A stretch of 64,000 nt of DNA from contig NZ_CP108041.1 of the NCBI RefSeq assembly GCF_036173065.1, positions 2,297,001 through 2,361,000 on the forward strand, in the 5' to 3' direction. The notes beneath the pieces were generated by a model. The model was not told where the DNA came from and did no database searches. It was given only the letters and a program-made list of their open reading frames with translations. Source of the DNA: Rhodococcus sp. NBC_00297. Its GTDB lineage: Bacteria > Actinomycetota > Actinomycetes > Mycobacteriales > Mycobacteriaceae. Every line of letters begins with the position of its first letter. The stretch's first letter is position 1. Positions 9,796-19,824 of this stretch are shown here, in pieces. The position numbers and the translations under genes are program-made.

Positions 9796-11430
9796 GTGGG
9801 AGTGGTTCAGCGATTCGAGAGAAAGCTGCAGAGTGCTGTCGGTGACGCCTTCGCTCGCGTCTTCGGTGGCGGTGTGGTGCCGCAGGAGGTCGAGGCGGCC
9901 CTCCAGCAGGAGGCCACCATGTCGGTCCGCACGCTGGACGGCGGACATCTGCTGGCACCCAACGCCTACGTCATCACCATCAGCCCGTCGGATCACGACA
10001 GGCTCGCGTCCGACCACGACCTCACCACTCGCGCCTTCTCACGCCATCTCCAGGACTTCATCACCGACCAGGGATGGCAGACGTACGGGCGCGTGGTGGT
10101 CCGCTTCGAACCGTCCACCACACTGCACACGGGACAGTTCCGCACGTCGGGAACAGTCGATCCCGACGCGTCACCCCAGCAGAGCGCTCCACCTCACCAG
10201 TCCACTGCACAAGACCGACCGTCGTCGACATCAGGAGCCGGCCCCATGACCCAGAACTCAGGGACTCAGAACCAGGGCGACGAGCCCGACCGCGACAACG
10301 ATCGGCCCGCATCGGGCGTCGCCGCCCGTGCCCCTCGCAACGGCAGCGCGTACCCGTCCGAGGCGTACGACCCCGAGGCGTCGGGCCGCGTCGACCCGGC
10401 GGCGGAGAACCGGGTGCGCCCGCCCCGCGCGTACGGCGACTCCGAGCAGGACGCCCGCGGCTACGGCCGCCCGCCCGCCGGTCAGGAGCAGGGCGGATAC
10501 GGACGCGCACCGTACGGACAGGGTCACGATCAGCAGGGCTACGGCCAGGCCGGGTACGACCAGCAGGGCTACGGCCAGGCCGGGTACGACCAGCAGGGTC
10601 ACGAGCAGGGCGGCTACGACCAGGGATACGGACGCCAGCCGCAGAACCGCGCCCCCTACGACTCGCGTGCCTACGGCCAGCAGCCTCCCGCTCAGCAGCC
10701 GTACGACCGCCAGGCCTACGGACAGCCGGCGGCGGATCCGCGCGGTCACGGCCGTCCTCAGTACGACCAGGGTGGACCCGATCCCCGCGCCTACGGCCAG
10801 CAGGGCTACGGCCAGGGCGGGTACGACCAGCAGGGCTACGACCAGGGCGGCTATGACCAGCGCGGGTACGACCAGGGTGGTTACGACCAGGGCGGGTACG
10901 ACCAGCGCGGCTACGACCAGGGCGGCTACGACCGGTCGGGCTACGACCAGAACGGTCAGGACCAGCACGGTCAGGACCGTCAGCAGGCGTACGGCGACTA
11001 CGACCAGCGCGGCTACGCCGACGGTGGCCAGGCCGCACAGCCGCGGGCGTACGGCGCTGCGGCGGCGTACGACCAGCCGGCCACACAGGGCTACCAGCAG
11101 GTCGCGGACGGGGACGACTACGACCGCCCGGCCGCGTCTCGCGGGCTCGCCGCCACCCTGCAGCTCGAGGACGGCAGCGGCCGTCACTACCAGCTGCGCG
11201 AGGGCGGCAACGTCGTCGGTCGCGGCCAGGAGGCCCAGTTCCGGCTCCCCGACACCGGCGTCTCGCGTCGGCACTTCGAGATCCGCTGGGACGGCCGGGT
11301 GGCCATGCTGTCCGACCTGGGTTCCACCAACGGCACGACCGTGAACGGTGCACCGGTCCAGGACTGGCAGCTGGCCGACGGCGACATCGTCCGCGCCGGA
11401 CATTCGGAGATCCTCGTCCGCATCGTCTGA
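9796..11430 (+). CDS. fhaA: FHA-domain protein FhaA (DUF3662 + FHA), cell-wall signalling scaffold
   Basis: Encodes 544 residues. Residues 1-115 form the DUF3662 domain (VVQRFERKLQSAVGDAF start). Residues about 150-445 are a disordered linker dominated by Gly, Tyr, Gln and Asp with many YGQ/GYDQ repeats. Residues about 451-544 are the phosphothreonine-binding FHA domain, with GRGQEAQ, SRRHFEI and LGSTNGTTVNG. The mycobacterial orthologue binds the phosphorylated MurJ pseudokinase and phospho-CwlM; both partners are also encoded here. GTG 9796 follows a strong GGAGAAGGAGG site. It is first gene of the operon ending with pknB. The linker is unusually repetitive. Confidence 0.92.
   Translation: MGVVQRFERKLQSAVGDAFARVFGGGVVPQEVEAALQQEATMSVRTLDGGHLLAPNAYVITISPSDHDRLASDHDLTTRAFSRHLQDFITDQGWQTYGRVVVRFEPSTTLHTGQFRTSGTVDPDASPQQSAPPHQSTAQDRPSSTSGAGPMTQNSGTQNQGDEPDRDNDRPASGVAARAPRNGSAYPSEAYDPEASGRVDPAAENRVRPPRAYGDSEQDARGYGRPPAGQEQGGYGRAPYGQGHDQQGYGQAGYDQQGYGQAGYDQQGHEQGGYDQGYGRQPQNRAPYDSRAYGQQPPAQQPYDRQAYGQPAADPRGHGRPQYDQGGPDPRAYGQQGYGQGGYDQQGYDQGGYDQRGYDQGGYDQGGYDQRGYDQGGYDRSGYDQNGQDQHGQDRQQAYGDYDQRGYADGGQAAQPRAYGAAAAYDQPATQGYQQVADGDDYDRPAASRGLAATLQLEDGSGRHYQLREGGNVVGRGQEAQFRLPDTGVSRRHFEIRWDGRVAMLSDLGSTNGTTVNGAPVQDWQLADGDIVRAGHSEILVRIV
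10531..10590 (+). repeat. exact 30-bp tandem duplication inside fhaA linker
   Basis: Two identical 30-bp units (10531-10560 and 10561-10590) each encode QQGYGQAGYD. They belong to a larger degenerate Y/G/Q/D repeat region running from about 10490 to 11100. Such exact DNA copies suggest recent slippage or recombination and possible length variation between strains. Confidence 0.9.
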
Positions 11431-11568
11431 CACGACCGGACCGGCGACGGGTGCGGCGGCCGACACCGGCCGTCGGCGCCTGCCCTTATGATGCTCCGAG
11501 ACGGGACGTCCCCGGGCGACCGAGAAAGCCGTGACCCGGCTTCTGGTGACACGAGGAGGTGACACGCT

Positions 11569-12030
11569 GTGCAGGGATTGATTCTGCAGCTCACTCGAGC
11601 TGGCTTCCTCCTGATCCTGTGGTTGTTCGTCTGGGCAGTGCTGCGCACCCTGCGGTCGGACATCTATGCGGCCTCCGGGCTGCGCGTGGCACCGCGCTCC
11701 CGCACGTCACCGGTGTCGCTGCAGGGCCGCAAGGCGAAGGTGGCCAAGCAGCTGGTGGTCACGCAGGGTTCGCTGGCCGGTACCCGCATCACGCTCGGGT
11801 CGCAGCCGGTCCTCATGGGTCGGGCGGACGACTCGACGTTGGTCCTCACCGACGACTACGCGTCCACGCGCCACGCACGGCTGTCTCCTCGCGGGGGTGA
11901 CTGGTACGTCGAGGATCTCGGTTCGACCAACGGCACCTACCTCGACCGGGCCAAGGTCACGACGGCGGTGCGCGTCCCGCTGGGCACGCCCGTCCGCGTC
12001 GGCAAGACCGTGATCGAGCTGCGCCCGTGA
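11569..12030 (+). CDS. fhaB: FHA-domain membrane protein FhaB (FipA)
   Basis: Encodes 153 residues. An N-terminal membrane segment (residues about 7-27, FLLILWLFVWAVLRTL) is followed by a basic linker. The C-terminal FHA domain (about 70-153) has LMGRADDSTLVL, STRHARL and LGSTNGTYLD, the phosphothreonine-binding residues. In mycobacteria this protein links PknA/PknB phosphorylation to division proteins at the septum. GTG 11569 is preceded by GAGGAGGT at good spacing. Its stop overlaps the pstP start by 4 bp. Confidence 0.93.
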   Translation: MQGLILQLTRAGFLLILWLFVWAVLRTLRSDIYAASGLRVAPRSRTSPVSLQGRKAKVAKQLVVTQGSLAGTRITLGSQPVLMGRADDSTLVLTDDYASTRHARLSPRGGDWYVEDLGSTNGTYLDRAKVTTAVRVPLGTPVRVGKTVIELRP

Positions 12031-13487
12031 CACTGGTTCTCCGCTACGCCGCGCGCAGCGATCGCGGTCTCGTGCGATCCAACAACGAGGACTCGGTCTA
12101 CGCCGGTGCGCGCCTGCTCGCTCTCGCCGACGGCATGGGAGGGCACGCCGCCGGTGAGGTCGCGTCCCAGCTCATGATCGCGGCGCTCGCCCACCTCGAC
12201 GACGACGAGCCGGGAGACGATCTCCTGGGCAAGCTCGAACGGGCGACGCGCGAGGGCAACGCCACCATCGCCGAGCAGGTCGAGGAGGATCCCGAGCTCG
12301 ACGGCATGGGCACGACCCTGACGGCGATCCTGTTCGGCGGCAGAAAGATCGGGCTCGTCCACATCGGCGACTCGCGTGCCTACCTGCTGCGCGACGACGA
12401 GCTGACGCAGATCACGCGAGACGACACGTTCGTCCAGTCCCTGGTCGACGAGGGCCGGATCACGGCCGAGCAGGCGCACTCGCACCCGCAGCGGTCGCTC
12501 ATCATGCGCGCGCTCACCGGTAACGAGATCGAGCCGACGCTCACGGTGCGGGAGGCCCGCGCCGGGGATCGGTATCTCCTGTGCTCGGACGGCCTGTCCG
12601 ACGTCGTCAGCAGCGAGACCATCGCCGACACGCTCCGCGAGGGCGAGAACGACGAGTGCGCCGATCGGCTCATCGAGCTGGCGCTGCGCAGCGGTGGCCC
12701 CGACAACGTCACCGTCGTCGTCGCCGACGTCATCGATCTGGACTACGGCCAGTCGCACCCCATTCTCGCCGGAGCCGCGTCGATGTCCGACGAGGAGGAC
12801 GCGCCGCCGCCGAACACGGCAGCCGGCCGCGCCGCCGCCATGCGGCCGCCCCGCACCACCCCGAAACGTGTCGTGACACCACCGCCCGTGCCGGAGAAGA
12901 AGTCGCACAAGCTCCGGTGGTCACTCGCCGGCCTCGGCGTGGTCGCCCTTCTCGTCGTCGGTCTCGTCGTGGGATGGCAACTGCTGCAACGTAACTACTA
13001 CGTCGGAACCGACGACGGTCGCGTGGTGGTGATGCGCGGAGTCTCCGGTTCGGTGCTCGGCTTCTCGCTGCAGGAGGTCGATCTGGTCGGCTGCGTACGC
13101 GACGGGGCGACGGCCACCGAGGACGCGACGGTCGAGCTGCGCGCTCCCGGCGATGCCGACTGCACGATCCTGGGTGTCGACGATCTCCAGCCCTCGGCAC
13201 GCGAACAGGTGCGCTCGGGTCTGCCGTCGGGCACCCTCGACGACGCGCGCACCCAGGTGGCGCGACTCGCGTCCGGTGACCTGCTGCCCCCGTGCACGCC
13301 GCCGGCGAGCACCACCACCACGCCGAGCGCCACTCCCGAGGCCACGCCTGCTCCCACGGCCGCACCGCCCGCTCCGGACCCGGCGGTGCCCGTCGATCCG
13401 GCGGCTCCCGTGACCACCACGATCGAGCCCACCCCGGCACCGACGCCGACGCTGGTGGCGGGCCAGACCTGCAGGACAGGTTCGTGA
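12027..13487 (+). CDS. pstP: PP2C-type Ser/Thr protein phosphatase PstP
   Basis: Encodes 486 residues. The N-terminal PPM/PP2C domain (1-235) shows SNNEDSVY, LADGMGGHAAGEV (metal-binding Asp35), HIGDSRAYLL, CSDGLSDVV and GGPDNVTVVVAD. A single membrane segment lies at about 297-320, followed by an extracellular part ending in a Thr/Pro-rich tail. It dephosphorylates PknA, PknB and their substrates and is the operon's counterbalance to the kinases. The start GTG overlaps the fhaB stop (GTGA); the stop TGA shares a base with the rodA ATG. Confidence 0.95.
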   Translation: MTLVLRYAARSDRGLVRSNNEDSVYAGARLLALADGMGGHAAGEVASQLMIAALAHLDDDEPGDDLLGKLERATREGNATIAEQVEEDPELDGMGTTLTAILFGGRKIGLVHIGDSRAYLLRDDELTQITRDDTFVQSLVDEGRITAEQAHSHPQRSLIMRALTGNEIEPTLTVREARAGDRYLLCSDGLSDVVSSETIADTLREGENDECADRLIELALRSGGPDNVTVVVADVIDLDYGQSHPILAGAASMSDEEDAPPPNTAAGRAAAMRPPRTTPKRVVTPPPVPEKKSHKLRWSLAGLGVVALLVVGLVVGWQLLQRNYYVGTDDGRVVVMRGVSGSVLGFSLQEVDLVGCVRDGATATEDATVELRAPGDADCTILGVDDLQPSAREQVRSGLPSGTLDDARTQVARLASGDLLPPCTPPASTTTTPSATPEATPAPTAAPPAPDPAVPVDPAAPVTTTIEPTPAPTPTLVAGQTCRTGS

Positions 13488-14971
13488 TGTCCGCTCCGAA
13501 CCTGCCGACCCCGAACCGGCCCACCCCCAGCCAGTCGTCCGCCTCGTTCCCCAGCCCGCCCGGTGGGTTCGCCCCCGCCCCACCGCAGTCGACGAGACGC
13601 GGTGTCGAGGCGGCACTGCTCGGCGCGGCCGCGGTCATCACCACGGTGTCGCTGGTGCTCGTCGAGGCGAGCCAGGAGCAGGCCATCACCTGGGACCTGG
13701 CGAAGTACGGCCTCGCCTACCTCGCGATGTTCGCGGTCGCCCACGCCGCGGTCCGTCGATTCGCCACCCACGCGGATCCGCTGCTGCTCCCGGTCGTCGC
13801 CATGCTGAACGGGCTCGGACTGGTGCTCATCCACCGGCTCGACCTCGCGGCGCAGCAGTCGGCGGTGTACCTCGGCATCGAGGAGCCGTCGGCCGACGCC
13901 ACGCAGCAGGTGCTGTGGACGGCCCTGGGCATCGCCGGGTTCATCGCTGTCCTCGTGCTGGTCCGCGACTACCGCACCCTCGCGCGGTACGGCTACACCC
14001 TGGGCCTCGGCGGTCTGGTGTTCCTGGCCCTGCCGGCCGTCCTGCCCTCCTCGTTGTCCGAGGTCAACGGCTCGAAGATCTGGATCCGGTTGCCCGGCTT
14101 CAGCATCCAACCCGGTGAGTTCTCGAAGATCCTGCTGCTCATCTTCTTCGCCTCGGTGCTCGTGGCGAAGCGCGAGCTCTTCACCACCGCGGGCAAGCAC
14201 GTGCTCGGCATGGACTTCCCGCGCGCCCGCGATCTCGGCCCCATCGTCGTCGCGTGGATCGTGTCCATCGGCGTCCTGGTGTTCGAGAAGGATCTCGGCA
14301 CGTCGCTGCTGATCTACTGCACGGTCCTGGTGATGATCTACGTCGCCACCGAGCGCGTCGGTTGGATCGTCGTGGGTGTGGCGCTGCTCCTGCTCGGCTT
14401 CCTGCTCGCGTATCAGTTCTTCGGGCACGTGAAGATCCGCACCGACACATGGCTGGATCCGTTCGCGGACTACAACGACACCGGCTATCAGATCTCGCAG
14501 TCGCTCTTCGGTCTGGCGACCGGCGGCATGGGCGGTACCGGGCTCGGCAGTGGCCGGCCGTCGCAGGTGCCGTTCGCGAGCACCGACTTCATCATCGCGA
14601 CCATCGGCGAGGAGCTCGGCCTCATCGGCCTGGCCGCCGTGTTGATGCTCTATCTGGTCTTCGTGTTGCGTGGGCTGCGCACCGCCCTCGCGGTGCGCGA
14701 CAGCTTCGGCAAGCTGCTCGCCGCCGGACTGTCCGTCACCATCGCGGTGCAGCTGTTCGTCGTCGTCGGCGGCGTCACCAAGCTCATCCCGCTCACCGGT
14801 CTCACCACACCGTTCATGTCCTACGGAGGATCCTCGCTGCTCGCGAACTACGCTCTGGTCGCCCTGCTCATCAAGATCTCGGACGCTGCGCGGGCGCCCG
14901 TCGTGCCGCAGAGACGCGGACCGGCGGCTCCGATCGGTGACGCTCCCACCGAGGTGGTGAAGCGCCCGTGA
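13487..14971 (+). CDS. rodA: SEDS-family peptidoglycan glycosyltransferase RodA
   Basis: Encodes 494 residues with a proline-rich cytoplasmic N-terminus (about 35 residues) and about 12 membrane segments. The FtsW/RodA/SpoVE signature is present (GSKIWIRLPGFSIQPGEFSKI, quoted in two parts as GSKIWIRLPG and FSIQPGEFSKI), as is the C-terminal GLTTPFMSYGGSSLL. It polymerises lipid II glycan strands during elongation and works with the class B transpeptidase encoded by the next gene. ATG 13487 overlaps the pstP stop by 1 bp; longer in-frame starts would lie inside pstP. Confidence 0.94.
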   Translation: MSAPNLPTPNRPTPSQSSASFPSPPGGFAPAPPQSTRRGVEAALLGAAAVITTVSLVLVEASQEQAITWDLAKYGLAYLAMFAVAHAAVRRFATHADPLLLPVVAMLNGLGLVLIHRLDLAAQQSAVYLGIEEPSADATQQVLWTALGIAGFIAVLVLVRDYRTLARYGYTLGLGGLVFLALPAVLPSSLSEVNGSKIWIRLPGFSIQPGEFSKILLLIFFASVLVAKRELFTTAGKHVLGMDFPRARDLGPIVVAWIVSIGVLVFEKDLGTSLLIYCTVLVMIYVATERVGWIVVGVALLLLGFLLAYQFFGHVKIRTDTWLDPFADYNDTGYQISQSLFGLATGGMGGTGLGSGRPSQVPFASTDFIIATIGEELGLIGLAAVLMLYLVFVLRGLRTALAVRDSFGKLLAAGLSVTIAVQLFVVVGGVTKLIPLTGLTTPFMSYGGSSLLANYALVALLIKISDAARAPVVPQRRGPAAPIGDAPTEVVKRP

Positions 14972-16455
14972 ACACACCTCTGCGCAGAGTCGCCATCGGC
15001 GTCATGGCGATGATCGTCGTCCTGCTCGCGAACGCGACGTACGTCCAGGTCATCAAGGCGGACGACCTCCGAACGGATCCGCGGAACTCGCGGGTGCTGC
15101 TCGACGAGTACGCACGCCAGCGTGGGCAGATCTCGAGCGGCGGCCAGGTGCTCGCGGCCTCCGTCGCGACGGACGATCGCTACAAGTACCTGCGGACGTA
15201 CCCCGCCAACCCCGCGGCACCGTCCAGCCCGGCCGCCAACGCACCGGTCACCGGCTTCTACTCGATGCTGTACTCGAGCACCGCTCTCGAACGGTCCGAG
15301 GACGCAGTGTTGAACGGCTCGGACAACCGACTGTTCGGCAAGCGGTTCTTCGACCTGCTCTCCGGTCGCGACCCCCGCGGCGGCAACGTCGTCACCACGA
15401 TCGATCCGGTGATGCAGCAGGTCGCCTACGACCAGTTGACGTCGAAGGGCTACACCGGCTCCGTCGTGGCCATCGAGCCGTCCACCGGCAAGATCCTGAC
15501 GATGGTGAGCACGCCGAGCTACGACCCCAACGAGCTCGCGACGCACGACGGCGAGACGTCGACGCAGGCGTGGGAGCGACTGAGCAGCGATCCGGGCGAG
15601 CCCCTGGTCAACCGCGCGGTCTCCCAGACCTACCCGCCCGGTTCGACGTTCAAGGTGGTCGTCACCGCGGCGGCGCTGGCGGCCGGCTCCACCCCGGACA
15701 CCCAGCTCACGGCGGCGCCGACCATCACGCTGCCCGACACGTCGACGACGCTCGAGAACTACAACGGCTCCACGTGCGGCGGCGGCGCCACCGCGTCGTT
15801 GCGCGAGGCGTTCGCGCGCTCGTGCAACACCGCCTTCGTGGAACTCGGTATCGACGCCGGCACCCAGAACGTCAAGGACACCGCGTCCGCGTTCGGCATC
15901 GGCGAGGCGAACCAGGCCGTGCCGATCCCGGTCGCCGACAGCACCGTCGGGGAGATCCCCGACGACGCCGCCCTCGGTCAGAGCAGCATCGGCCAGCGCG
16001 ACGTCGCACTGACACCGCTGCAGAACGCCGAGATCGCCGCCACCATCGCGAACGGTGGCGTGCGCATGGCGCCGCACATGGTGGCCCAGCTGCAGGGTCC
16101 GGATCTGTCGACCCTCGACACCACCGAGCCCACGTCACTGGGCCAGTCGATCTCTCCCGAGGTCGCGTCCACGCTCACCGATCTGATGGTCGGCTCGGAG
16201 AACAACTCCGGCGGCGAGGGCAAGATCGCGGGGGTGCAGATCGCATCCAAGACCGGCACCGCCGAGCACGGCAGCGATCCGCGCAACACCCCTCCGCACG
16301 CCTGGTACATCGCGTTCGCGCCGGCACAGGACCCGAAGATCGCCATCGCGGTCATCGTCGAGAACGGTGGTGACCGCGCACTCGCCGCCACCGGTGGGTC
16401 CGTCGCGGCACCAGTGGCGAGAGCAGTGCTCGGCGCCGGATTGCAGGGGAGGTGA
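14968..16455 (+). CDS. pbpA: penicillin-binding protein PbpA (class B transpeptidase)
   Basis: Encodes 495 residues, a short class B PBP as in mycobacterial PbpA. It has an N-terminal membrane anchor (residues about 8-28), then a short dimerisation region and the transpeptidase domain. The active-site motifs are S226-T-F-K229 (PPGSTFK), S285-C-N287 and K428-T-G430 (KTGTAEHG). It cross-links peptidoglycan in the periplasm and is the expected partner of RodA. GTG 14968 overlaps the rodA stop by 4 bp. The next gene's ribosome-binding site overlaps its stop codon. Confidence 0.95.
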   Translation: MNTPLRRVAIGVMAMIVVLLANATYVQVIKADDLRTDPRNSRVLLDEYARQRGQISSGGQVLAASVATDDRYKYLRTYPANPAAPSSPAANAPVTGFYSMLYSSTALERSEDAVLNGSDNRLFGKRFFDLLSGRDPRGGNVVTTIDPVMQQVAYDQLTSKGYTGSVVAIEPSTGKILTMVSTPSYDPNELATHDGETSTQAWERLSSDPGEPLVNRAVSQTYPPGSTFKVVVTAAALAAGSTPDTQLTAAPTITLPDTSTTLENYNGSTCGGGATASLREAFARSCNTAFVELGIDAGTQNVKDTASAFGIGEANQAVPIPVADSTVGEIPDDAALGQSSIGQRDVALTPLQNAEIAATIANGGVRMAPHMVAQLQGPDLSTLDTTEPTSLGQSISPEVASTLTDLMVGSENNSGGEGKIAGVQIASKTGTAEHGSDPRNTPPHAWYIAFAPAQDPKIAIAVIVENGGDRALAATGGSVAAPVARAVLGAGLQGR

Positions 16456-16462
16456 GCCCCGC

Positions 16463-17875
16463 ATGAGTGGAGGCCTGGGTAACGGAGCAGTGGTCGCCGA
16501 CCGCTATCGACTGCTCCGACTGATCGCGACCGGTGGAATGGGACAGGTCTGGGAAGCGACGGACAACCGGCTCGATCGCCGCGTCGCCGTCAAGATCCTC
16601 AAGCCGGAGTTCTCGGACGACCCCGAGTTCGTCGAACGGTTCCGTGTCGAGGCGCGCACGACCGCGCTGTTGAACCATCCCGGCATCGCCAACATCTACG
16701 ACTACGGCGAGGTGCGGGACGCCAACGGGCAGTCGCTCGCGTATCTCGTCATGGAGCTCGTCATCGGCGAGCCCCTCAACACGGTGCTCACGCGCATGGG
16801 TCGGCTTCCGCTGGTCCACGCACTGGACATGCTCGAGCAGACCGGCCGCGCCCTGCAGGCCGCGCACCGCGCAGGCATCGTCCACCGTGACGTGAAGCCG
16901 GGCAACATCATGATCACGCCCGACGGGACGGTGAAGATCACCGACTTCGGCATCGCGAAGGCCGTGGACGCCTCGCCCGTCACGCGGACCGGCATGGTCA
17001 TGGGCACCGCGCAGTACATCGCCCCCGAACAGGCGCTGGGTCAGGACGCGACGTCTGCGTCCGACGTGTACTCGCTCGGCGTCGTGGGCTACGAGGCCAT
17101 CAGCGGGACCCGTCCGTTCGTCGGCGACGGCGCGCTGACGGTCGCGATGAAGCACGTGCGGGACGCCGCGCCGCCGCTTCCCGGCGATCTGCCGCAGCCG
17201 GTGCGGGAGCTCATCGAGATCACCATGACCAAGGACCCGGCCGCACGGTACGAGAACGGCGGGGAGTTCGCCGACGCGGTCGCTGCCGTGCGCGCCGGCC
17301 GGCGCCCGCCCGCCCCGGGCACGGCGTCCGGTACCGGTCGGGTCGCCCCGCCCGTCGGCGCCGTCGGTGGGCCGTCCAGCACCCGCATGATGACCACGTC
17401 CGCCACCGGCTACGCCGCCGCGGCAGCGGCCACACCACGATCACCGGAACCTGATCGTGACCGCGAATCGGGCATGACCCCCGGGCAGAAGGCCCTGGCC
17501 TGGGCTGCCGGTGGACTGCTCCTGCTCGCCGCCGTCGTCGCGTTCGGGCTGTTCGTCTTCACCGAGAGCAACGGTTCGACGCCCGTCGTCACCTCGACCA
17601 CCACGGCGGCGCCCACCACGGAGCCGACCACCACCACGACGCGGCCGACGACCACCACCACCGAGCCCACGACGACGACCACCACCACCACCACGACCAC
17701 CACGACGACGGAACCGACGACGACCACCACCGAGCCCACGACCACCGAGCCGACGACCACCACCACGACCACGACCGACGGGGGACTGTTCACCATCCCC
17801 GGTCTCGGCGGCGGGAACGGCAACGGCAACGGGGACGGCAACCCCTTCAACTACGCACCGGGAGGAGCGCGATGA
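16463..17875 (+). CDS. pknA: Ser/Thr protein kinase PknA
   Basis: Encodes 470 residues. The Hanks-type kinase domain (1-275) has GGMGQVW in the P-loop, Lys44 (VAVK), H141-R-D143 (HRDVKPGN) and D161-F-G. A linker, a membrane segment (about 345-365) and an extracellular tail follow. The tail contains a long Thr-rich stretch (about 377-440, TTT/TTTTEP units) and ends in a Gly/Asn-rich segment. PknA phosphorylates division and cell-wall proteins and activates PknB. ATG 16463 is chosen because of the GGGGAGG site just upstream; longer in-frame starts lie inside pbpA. The Thr tail is longer than in well-known homologues and may be glycosylated (inference). Confidence 0.94.
   Translation: MSGGLGNGAVVADRYRLLRLIATGGMGQVWEATDNRLDRRVAVKILKPEFSDDPEFVERFRVEARTTALLNHPGIANIYDYGEVRDANGQSLAYLVMELVIGEPLNTVLTRMGRLPLVHALDMLEQTGRALQAAHRAGIVHRDVKPGNIMITPDGTVKITDFGIAKAVDASPVTRTGMVMGTAQYIAPEQALGQDATSASDVYSLGVVGYEAISGTRPFVGDGALTVAMKHVRDAAPPLPGDLPQPVRELIEITMTKDPAARYENGGEFADAVAAVRAGRRPPAPGTASGTGRVAPPVGAVGGPSSTRMMTTSATGYAAAAAATPRSPEPDRDRESGMTPGQKALAWAAGGLLLLAAVVAFGLFVFTESNGSTPVVTSTTTAAPTTEPTTTTTRPTTTTTEPTTTTTTTTTTTTTTEPTTTTTEPTTTEPTTTTTTTTDGGLFTIPGLGGGNGNGNGDGNPFNYAPGGAR
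17592..17783 (+). repeat. ACC/ACG trinucleotide-rich low-complexity tract in pknA
   Basis: About 190 bp composed almost only of Thr codons ACC and ACG with interspersed GAG-CC(C/G) (Glu-Pro) encode the Thr-rich extracellular tail of PknA. The alternation of synonymous codons argues that the protein composition, rather than the DNA, is selected. Slippage-driven length change is possible. Confidence 0.85.
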
Positions 17876-19806
17876 CCACACCGCGCAAGCTCTCGTCCCG
17901 GTACGACCTCGGGGAGATCCTCGGTTTCGGTGGCATGTCGGAGGTCCACCTCGCGAAGGACGGCCGTCTCGATCGCGACGTGGCCATCAAGGTGCTGCGT
18001 CAGGATCTGGCACGCGATCCCACGTTCTACCTGCGGTTCCGCCGCGAGGCGCAGAACGCTGCGGCACTGAACCATCCGGCGATCGTAGCGGTGTACGACA
18101 CGGGTGAGGCGGAGACCGAGACGGGTCCGCTGCCCTACATCGTCATGGAGTACGTCGACGGCGACACGCTGCGCGACATCGTCCGCGCCGAGGGGCCGAT
18201 GGCTCCCAAGCGTGCGATGGAGGTCATCGCCGACGTCTGCGCCGCCCTCGACTTCAGCCACCGCAACGGCATCGTGCACCGCGACGTCAAACCGGCCAAC
18301 GTGATGATCAACCGCGCCGGTGCGGTCAAGGTCATGGACTTCGGCATCGCGCGGGCCATCGCCGACAGTTCGTCTCCGATGACGCAGACCGCTGCCGTCA
18401 TCGGTACCGCCCAGTACCTGTCGCCAGAGCAGGCTCGCGGCGAACAGGTCGATGCGCGATCCGATGTCTACTCGCTGGGCTGCGTGCTGTTCGAGATCCT
18501 GACGGGCGAGCCGCCGTTCACGGGTGACTCCCCGGTCGCGGTCGCGTACCAGCACGTCCGGGAGGATCCGCGACTGCCGTCGTCGGTGAATCCGGACATC
18601 CCGCGGGAGCTGGACTCGATCATTCTCAAGGCGATGAGCAAGAACCCGGCCAATCGGTACCAGAGCGCCGCGGACATGCGCACCGATCTCATCCGCGTCC
18701 TCGGTGGCCAGCGGCCCAGTGCGCCGATGGTGATGAACGACGAGGATCGCACCACCATCCTCGGCTCGATGGATGCGCCGCGGTCCGGCGCTCGGCCGGC
18801 GTCCGACAACTCCGGCGAGCCTCGCCGGATCGCCCGCCACGCGCATCCCGACGCGGACGACGACGGAGACCGACCGCGCCGCAAGGGCGTGCGCGTCGCC
18901 GTCATGGCGCTCGCCGCCCTCGTGGTCGTCGGCATCGTCGGCGTCTTCCTGTGGAATCTCGGCCCCGGTGCGGAGGCCCGTTCGGTGACCGTCCCGGACG
19001 TGTCCGCGCAGACCGCCGACGCCGCCCGCACCACCCTCGAGAACGCGGGCTTCCGCGTCGACGTCCAGCAACGCTCCGACGCGACGGTGCCCGAGGGGTC
19101 CGTCATCGGCACGCGACCCGTGTCCGGCACGACGGTCGACGAGAACAGCACCCTCGTTCTCGAGGTGTCCACCGGTCCGGAGCAGATCCAGGTCCCCCAG
19201 TTGGCAGGACTGACGCAGAGCGCTGCGGAACAGGCACTGGTGCAGGCCGGTCTCGCTCTCGACCCGTCGATCGGCCGGGCCGCGTCGTCTCGCGCGGACG
19301 TCGACAAGGTCATCGGTCAGGAGCCGGCTCGCGGATCGTCGATGGCTCAGGGCTCGTCGGTACGCATCACGCTCGGATCGGGACCGCGTCAGGTGCGGGT
19401 ACCCGACGTGGTCGGTCAGAACATCGAGGTCGCTCAGCCCAACATCGCGGGTGCCGGTTTCCTCGTCGACCGCCAGAACGTCGACTCGACGCTCCCGGCC
19501 GGTCAGGTGGTCGCCACGACGCCCGCGGGCGGCAGCAACGCCACCGACGGCGACACCGTGGTGGTGCGGGTGTCCAACGGATCGCAGTTCGAGATCCCGG
19601 ACCTGGCAGGCCAGACCCCGGTCCAGGCCGTCGACCTCCTCCGCTCCGCCGGCTGGGAGGGCACCATCGCCGAGATCGACCAGGTCGACGTCCAGACGTC
19701 GGACCTCACGCAGGTCAACCGCGTTCAGCAGCAGGCGGTCGCGCCGGGGACGGCAATCGCCAAGACGGCGCGCGTCAACGTGACCGTCGGCAAGTTCGGG
19801 CTCTGA
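17872..19806 (+). CDS. pknB: Ser/Thr protein kinase PknB with PASTA domains
   Basis: Encodes 644 residues. The kinase domain (1-280) has Lys40 (VAIK), H136-R-D138 (HRDVKPAN), D156-F-G and an activation loop with [14 protein letters not shown], containing the autophosphorylated threonines of this family. The membrane segment is at about 341-364, followed by four extracellular PASTA repeats (about 370-644) that sense lipid II or muropeptides. PknB controls peptidoglycan synthesis through CwlM, MurJ and PbpA. ATG 17872 overlaps the pknA stop by 4 bp. It is last gene of the operon and converges on trpG. Confidence 0.96.
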   Translation: MTTPRKLSSRYDLGEILGFGGMSEVHLAKDGRLDRDVAIKVLRQDLARDPTFYLRFRREAQNAAALNHPAIVAVYDTGEAETETGPLPYIVMEYVDGDTLRDIVRAEGPMAPKRAMEVIADVCAALDFSHRNGIVHRDVKPANVMINRAGAVKVMDFGIARAIADSSSPMTQTAAVIGTAQYLSPEQARGEQVDARSDVYSLGCVLFEILTGEPPFTGDSPVAVAYQHVREDPRLPSSVNPDIPRELDSIILKAMSKNPANRYQSAADMRTDLIRVLGGQRPSAPMVMNDEDRTTILGSMDAPRSGARPASDNSGEPRRIARHAHPDADDDGDRPRRKGVRVAVMALAALVVVGIVGVFLWNLGPGAEARSVTVPDVSAQTADAARTTLENAGFRVDVQQRSDATVPEGSVIGTRPVSGTTVDENSTLVLEVSTGPEQIQVPQLAGLTQSAAEQALVQAGLALDPSIGRAASSRADVDKVIGQEPARGSSMAQGSSVRITLGSGPRQVRVPDVVGQNIEVAQPNIAGAGFLVDRQNVDSTLPAGQVVATTPAGGSNATDGDTVVVRVSNGSQFEIPDLAGQTPVQAVDLLRSAGWEGTIAEIDQVDVQTSDLTQVNRVQQQAVAPGTAIAKTARVNVTVGKFGL

Positions 19807-19824
19807 CCCGACGCGGCGCCGTGC

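Noticed and set aside
10480..11110. Possible CRISPR-like repeat array
   Set aside because: The repeats are in frame, contiguous and encode the low-complexity linker of FhaA; there are no unique spacers and no cas genes.
12998..14977. Long minus-strand open frame antisense to pstP/rodA
   Set aside because: Polar, repetitive Arg/Asp/Glu/His-rich composition with no recognisable domain; it is the mirror of the rodA membrane-protein frame.
17592..17783. Trinucleotide microsatellite as a non-coding repeat
   Set aside because: It is in frame within pknA and uses two synonymous Thr codons, so it is a coding low-complexity tail.
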